DNA of 64,000 nt, taken from Brugia malayi (taxonomy: Eukaryota; Nematoda; Chromadorea; Rhabditida; Onchocercidae). Below are positions 61,280 through 64,000 of this stretch, piece by piece. A program made the position numbers and the translations under genes. The DNA is taken from assembly GCF_000002995.4 (NCBI RefSeq), contig NW_025062479.1, positions 24,358,221 through 24,422,220 of the forward strand. Reading direction: 5' to 3'. The notes beneath the pieces are model-generated. The model worked only from the letters and a program-made list of their open reading frames with translations, was not told where the DNA came from and ran no database searches. Every line of letters starts with the position of its first letter. Within the stretch, counting starts at the first letter, position 1.

Positions 61280-61759
61280 TCTAATTTCATTTATTCATTC
61301 ATATTTTATTTTCTAATTTTAAATAAAACTACCAAAAAAAAATTTTAATTTTACAATTTTCCCTTTTTTTTTTTGATTGTCAAAAAAAAAAATTTTTTTT
61401 TTTTTTTATTTTCAATAAAATATTGATTTTGGCAAAAATTTAAAATTTAGGTTAGCAAAAGCTTAAATAAATTTGCTAGCAAAAATTTCTTTTATAAAAG
61501 CTTATGTGAGAGAATTTTATTAGCATTTCAATATGCAAACGATAAAAGCAAAAAAAAAAAAAATTAAAAAAATTTAAATGAACAAAAAAAAAAAATTATT
61601 TTGAAAATTATATAACATTCATTAGTAAAGCAAATTTTATTACTTATTTACGTCATTGCTAACAAAAAAAAAAAAAAAAAAATTTTTTTTAAATTAAGCA
61701 AATTATCATAATTAATTTGAAATGAAAAATTTTTAGCGCAAATTTTACATTTCTTTTTT

Positions 61760-62040
61760 TCTTTTTTTGTTGCGTTGATAAATTAAAATTAAAATTTATT
61801 TTATTCTTTTTGTATTAATAAATTAAAATTGAAAATTAATTCTTTTTCTTTGTATTAGTAAATTAAAATTTATTTATTTTTTGTTGCATTGATAAATTAA
61901 AATTTATTTATTCTTTTTGCATTGATAAATTAAAATTTATTTATTCTTTTTGTATTGATAAATTAAAATTGAAAATTAATTCGTTTTTTTTTTGTATTAA
62001 TAAATTAAAATTAAAATTTATTTATTTTTTTTTTTTTGCA
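61760..62040. repeat. Short tandem array, unit about 35-45 bp
   Basis: TTTTTGTATTGATAAATTAA plus AATTTATTTATTC repeats about eight times with length variation (GTTGCGTTG, GTATTAATA, GTTGCATTG and GCATTGATA variants). Confidence 0.85.
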
Positions 62041-63559
62041 ATTTAAATAAATGAAAATTTATAAAAAAATTTTTTGTTAAGAAAGTAAAAAGACATTTAT
62101 AGCAAAAATTTTAGACATCAATTCGTTTTCTCTTTTTTTTTTTTCACTTTTTAAATCAAATCAAATCCAACTATTTTTTTTCAATAGTTTCCTGAATTCA
62201 TCATCTAAAGCTTTCTTAAAAATACTTCGTCTTTTTTTTTTTTTTTTTTTTAGTTGAAAATTTCAAGTTGATTATGCAATTTGACAAAAAAAAATAAATA
62301 AATAAATAAAAAATGAAATGAAATAAATTTTGATAAAAGTAAAAGTAAATGCTAATAAAATAGTAATTATTAAATTTTGCAAAAAAAATTTTTTTTTTTT
62401 AAATTCTTTGTTTTTTTTAATTTAAATTTTTTAAATTCTTTGTTTTTTTTTAATTTGAATTTTTTAAATTCATAGCTAAATTCTTTGTAGGAAAGAAATT
62501 TAATTATTACTAATTTATCAAATAAAAAAAAAAAAAAGTTTTAATAAAAAAATGAAATTGGAAATAATACAATGAAAATTAAATTATTTTTGTAAAAATA
62601 AATAAATATTTATTTAAAAAAAAAAAAGCACTTAATTAAAAATAACCATTTTACCTGTTTAAGCACAAATAAAAAGAAAAAGGAATTGAAAAACTTAATT
62701 TGCATATAATTAATTTCAATTTGAATACATAATTAATTATAGTTTATGGAATTGCATTAAATGATAATTTATGAAAATTAATTTATTTGCTAAAAAAAAA
62801 AAAGAAATTATAATGAGTATTTGCTAGTTATTTGTTAATTATTATTGCAATTTAATAATTGAAATTAGTAATGATAAGGAAAAAAAAAGAAACTATAAGT
62901 TAATTTATTGATAAATAATAATCGATATCACCTGATTTGGTGATAAGCAATCAGTAAACAAATTGATGATAAAAGCTAAAATTTGTAAACATTGCTTGCT
63001 TCTTTTAAAATGTTGTAAAAAAATTGTTTTAAAAATTGAACTGATAATAAAATATCAAAAGTTGCATTTCTAATCACTAAAATAAATTAACTTAAATATA
63101 TTTGATTAGAAAAATGAGACTAAATTTAAAAAAAAAAAAAGCCATAATTTTATCAGTGTGAAATTATTTGTTTTAAAAATTAAATATTCTCGAAGTGATA
63201 AAATTGCTGTCATTTTTTTTTTTTTTGAAATTATAATTGTTACTAAAATTATTGCAAACTATTAATGCTATCATTTTTTTTTGTCTTTTTTTATTTTATA
63301 TTTTTCATTTTTAATTTTATAAAAACTATTTGGAATAATTTGTATGATAACAAACTTCTAATCATATCATTGTATTTGTTTATTTATTTTTTATACTTTG
63401 TTTTTGGTTTTTTTTTTTTTTAGGTAAAACTTTTGAGTAAGTAAAAATTCATTCAAATCAATGTACTATTGAAGGAAAAAAATGATTGTAAAAAAAAAAA
63501 AAAGTAATAATAGAGATTTAAGGCTAACATTAATATAAACTTATTGCATGAATAGCATA

Positions 63560-64000
63560 AGCATGCATGCAACTCATACGAGAGTATAAGTATGCATGCA
63601 ACTCATACGAGAGCGTAAGTATGCATGCAACTCATACGAGAGTATAAGTATGCATGCAACTCATACGAGAGTATAAGTATGCATGCAACTCATACGAGAG
63701 TATAAGCATGCATGCAACTCATACGAGAGCGTAAGTATGCATGCAACTCATACGAGAGCGTAAGTATGCATGCAACTCATACGAGAGCGTAAGTATGCAT
63801 GCAACTCATACGAGAGTATAAGTATGCATGCAACTCATACGAGAGTATAAGCATGCATGCGACTCATAGGAGAGTATAAGTATGCATGCTACTCATACGA
63901 GAGTATAAGTATGCATGCAACTCATAGGAGAGCGTAAGTATGCATGCAACTCATACGAGAGCATGCATGCCATACTAGTATAAGTGTGCATGCCATATTA
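63560..64000 (+). repeat. 29-bp satellite running off the window end
   Basis: The unit is GTATGCATGCAACTCATACG plus AGAGTATAA, about 15 copies. Variants are AGAGCGTAA versus AGAGTATAA, GCATGCATGC versus GTATGCATGC, and ATAGGAGAG in three copies near the end. It contains the palindrome TGCATGCA. The final copies are truncated (GAGAGCATGCATGCCATACT). G+C is higher than in flanking DNA. Confidence 0.95.

Larger units (their letters stand above)
56831..63559. other. Gene-free AT-rich interval upstream of the GPCR gene
   Basis: No convincing exon on either strand. It contains (AG)n/(CT)n tracts at 57196-57244, 57424-57478, 57739-57780, 60025-60060, 61052-61100 and 61241-61280, plus the repeats at 58803-59530, 60415-60775 and 61760-62040. 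A minus-strand donor-like AACAG|GTAAAATGG near 62655 could close a non-coding first exon of the GPCR, but nothing else supports it. Confidence 0.6.

Noticed and set aside
63421..63437. Mini-exon between TTTAG and GTAAGT
   Set aside because: Only 13 bases, with no neighbouring exon on that strand.

Overview
The window is nuclear DNA of a very AT-rich nematode. Three things point there. A perfect 22-nt copy of the SL1 spliced leader lies at 22888-22909. Introns are small to medium with T-rich TTTCAG or TTTTAG acceptors. The proteins are typical metazoan ones with nematode-style divergence. A spirurid or filaria-like (clade III) worm is my guess, by inference only. Non-coding DNA is full of poly-T/poly-A runs, (AG)n/(CT)n tracts and minisatellites.

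Layout. 12-6560 (+): 18 exons of an XPG/Rad2 DNA-repair nuclease, its 5' end outside the window. 6561-16263: gene-free, simple repeats. 16964-25922 (+): 15-exon quiescin sulfhydryl oxidase (QSOX), preceded by an array of copies of its own start exon, and carrying in intron 10 a 3 x 114-bp repeat followed by the SL1 cassette. 25923-31284: gene-free with two large minisatellites. 31285-34638 (+): ADP/ATP carrier. 35218-35789 (-): small coiled-coil protein. 37868-40166 (+): AMPK beta subunit. 41005-43913 (+): MATH/BTB-like protein. About 44380-44620: GC-richer, hairpin-rich island, a candidate structured RNA. 45008-48159 (+): secreted or membrane three-finger (Ly6-like) protein. 50699-56176 (-): class A GPCR. 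56177-63559: gene-free repeats. 63560 to the window end: 29-bp satellite that continues outside.

The genes do not form a pathway (DNA repair, disulfide formation, mitochondrial nucleotide exchange, energy sensing, receptor functions) and look independently transcribed. In six of the gene models, summing the proposed exons gives an exact multiple of three. The exceptions are QSOX and the GPCR, each of which is short by exactly one base in one exon, and the coiled-coil gene, whose splice phase does not close.

The most unusual property is repeated in at least three genes: tandem repeat arrays sit directly against exon edges, and their monomers contain a copy of the exon end plus its splice site, often with the copied splice site mutated. 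The second is the SL1 cassette, which lies 82 nt before the exon that opens the QSOX Erv/ALR domain and is followed by a usable donor.
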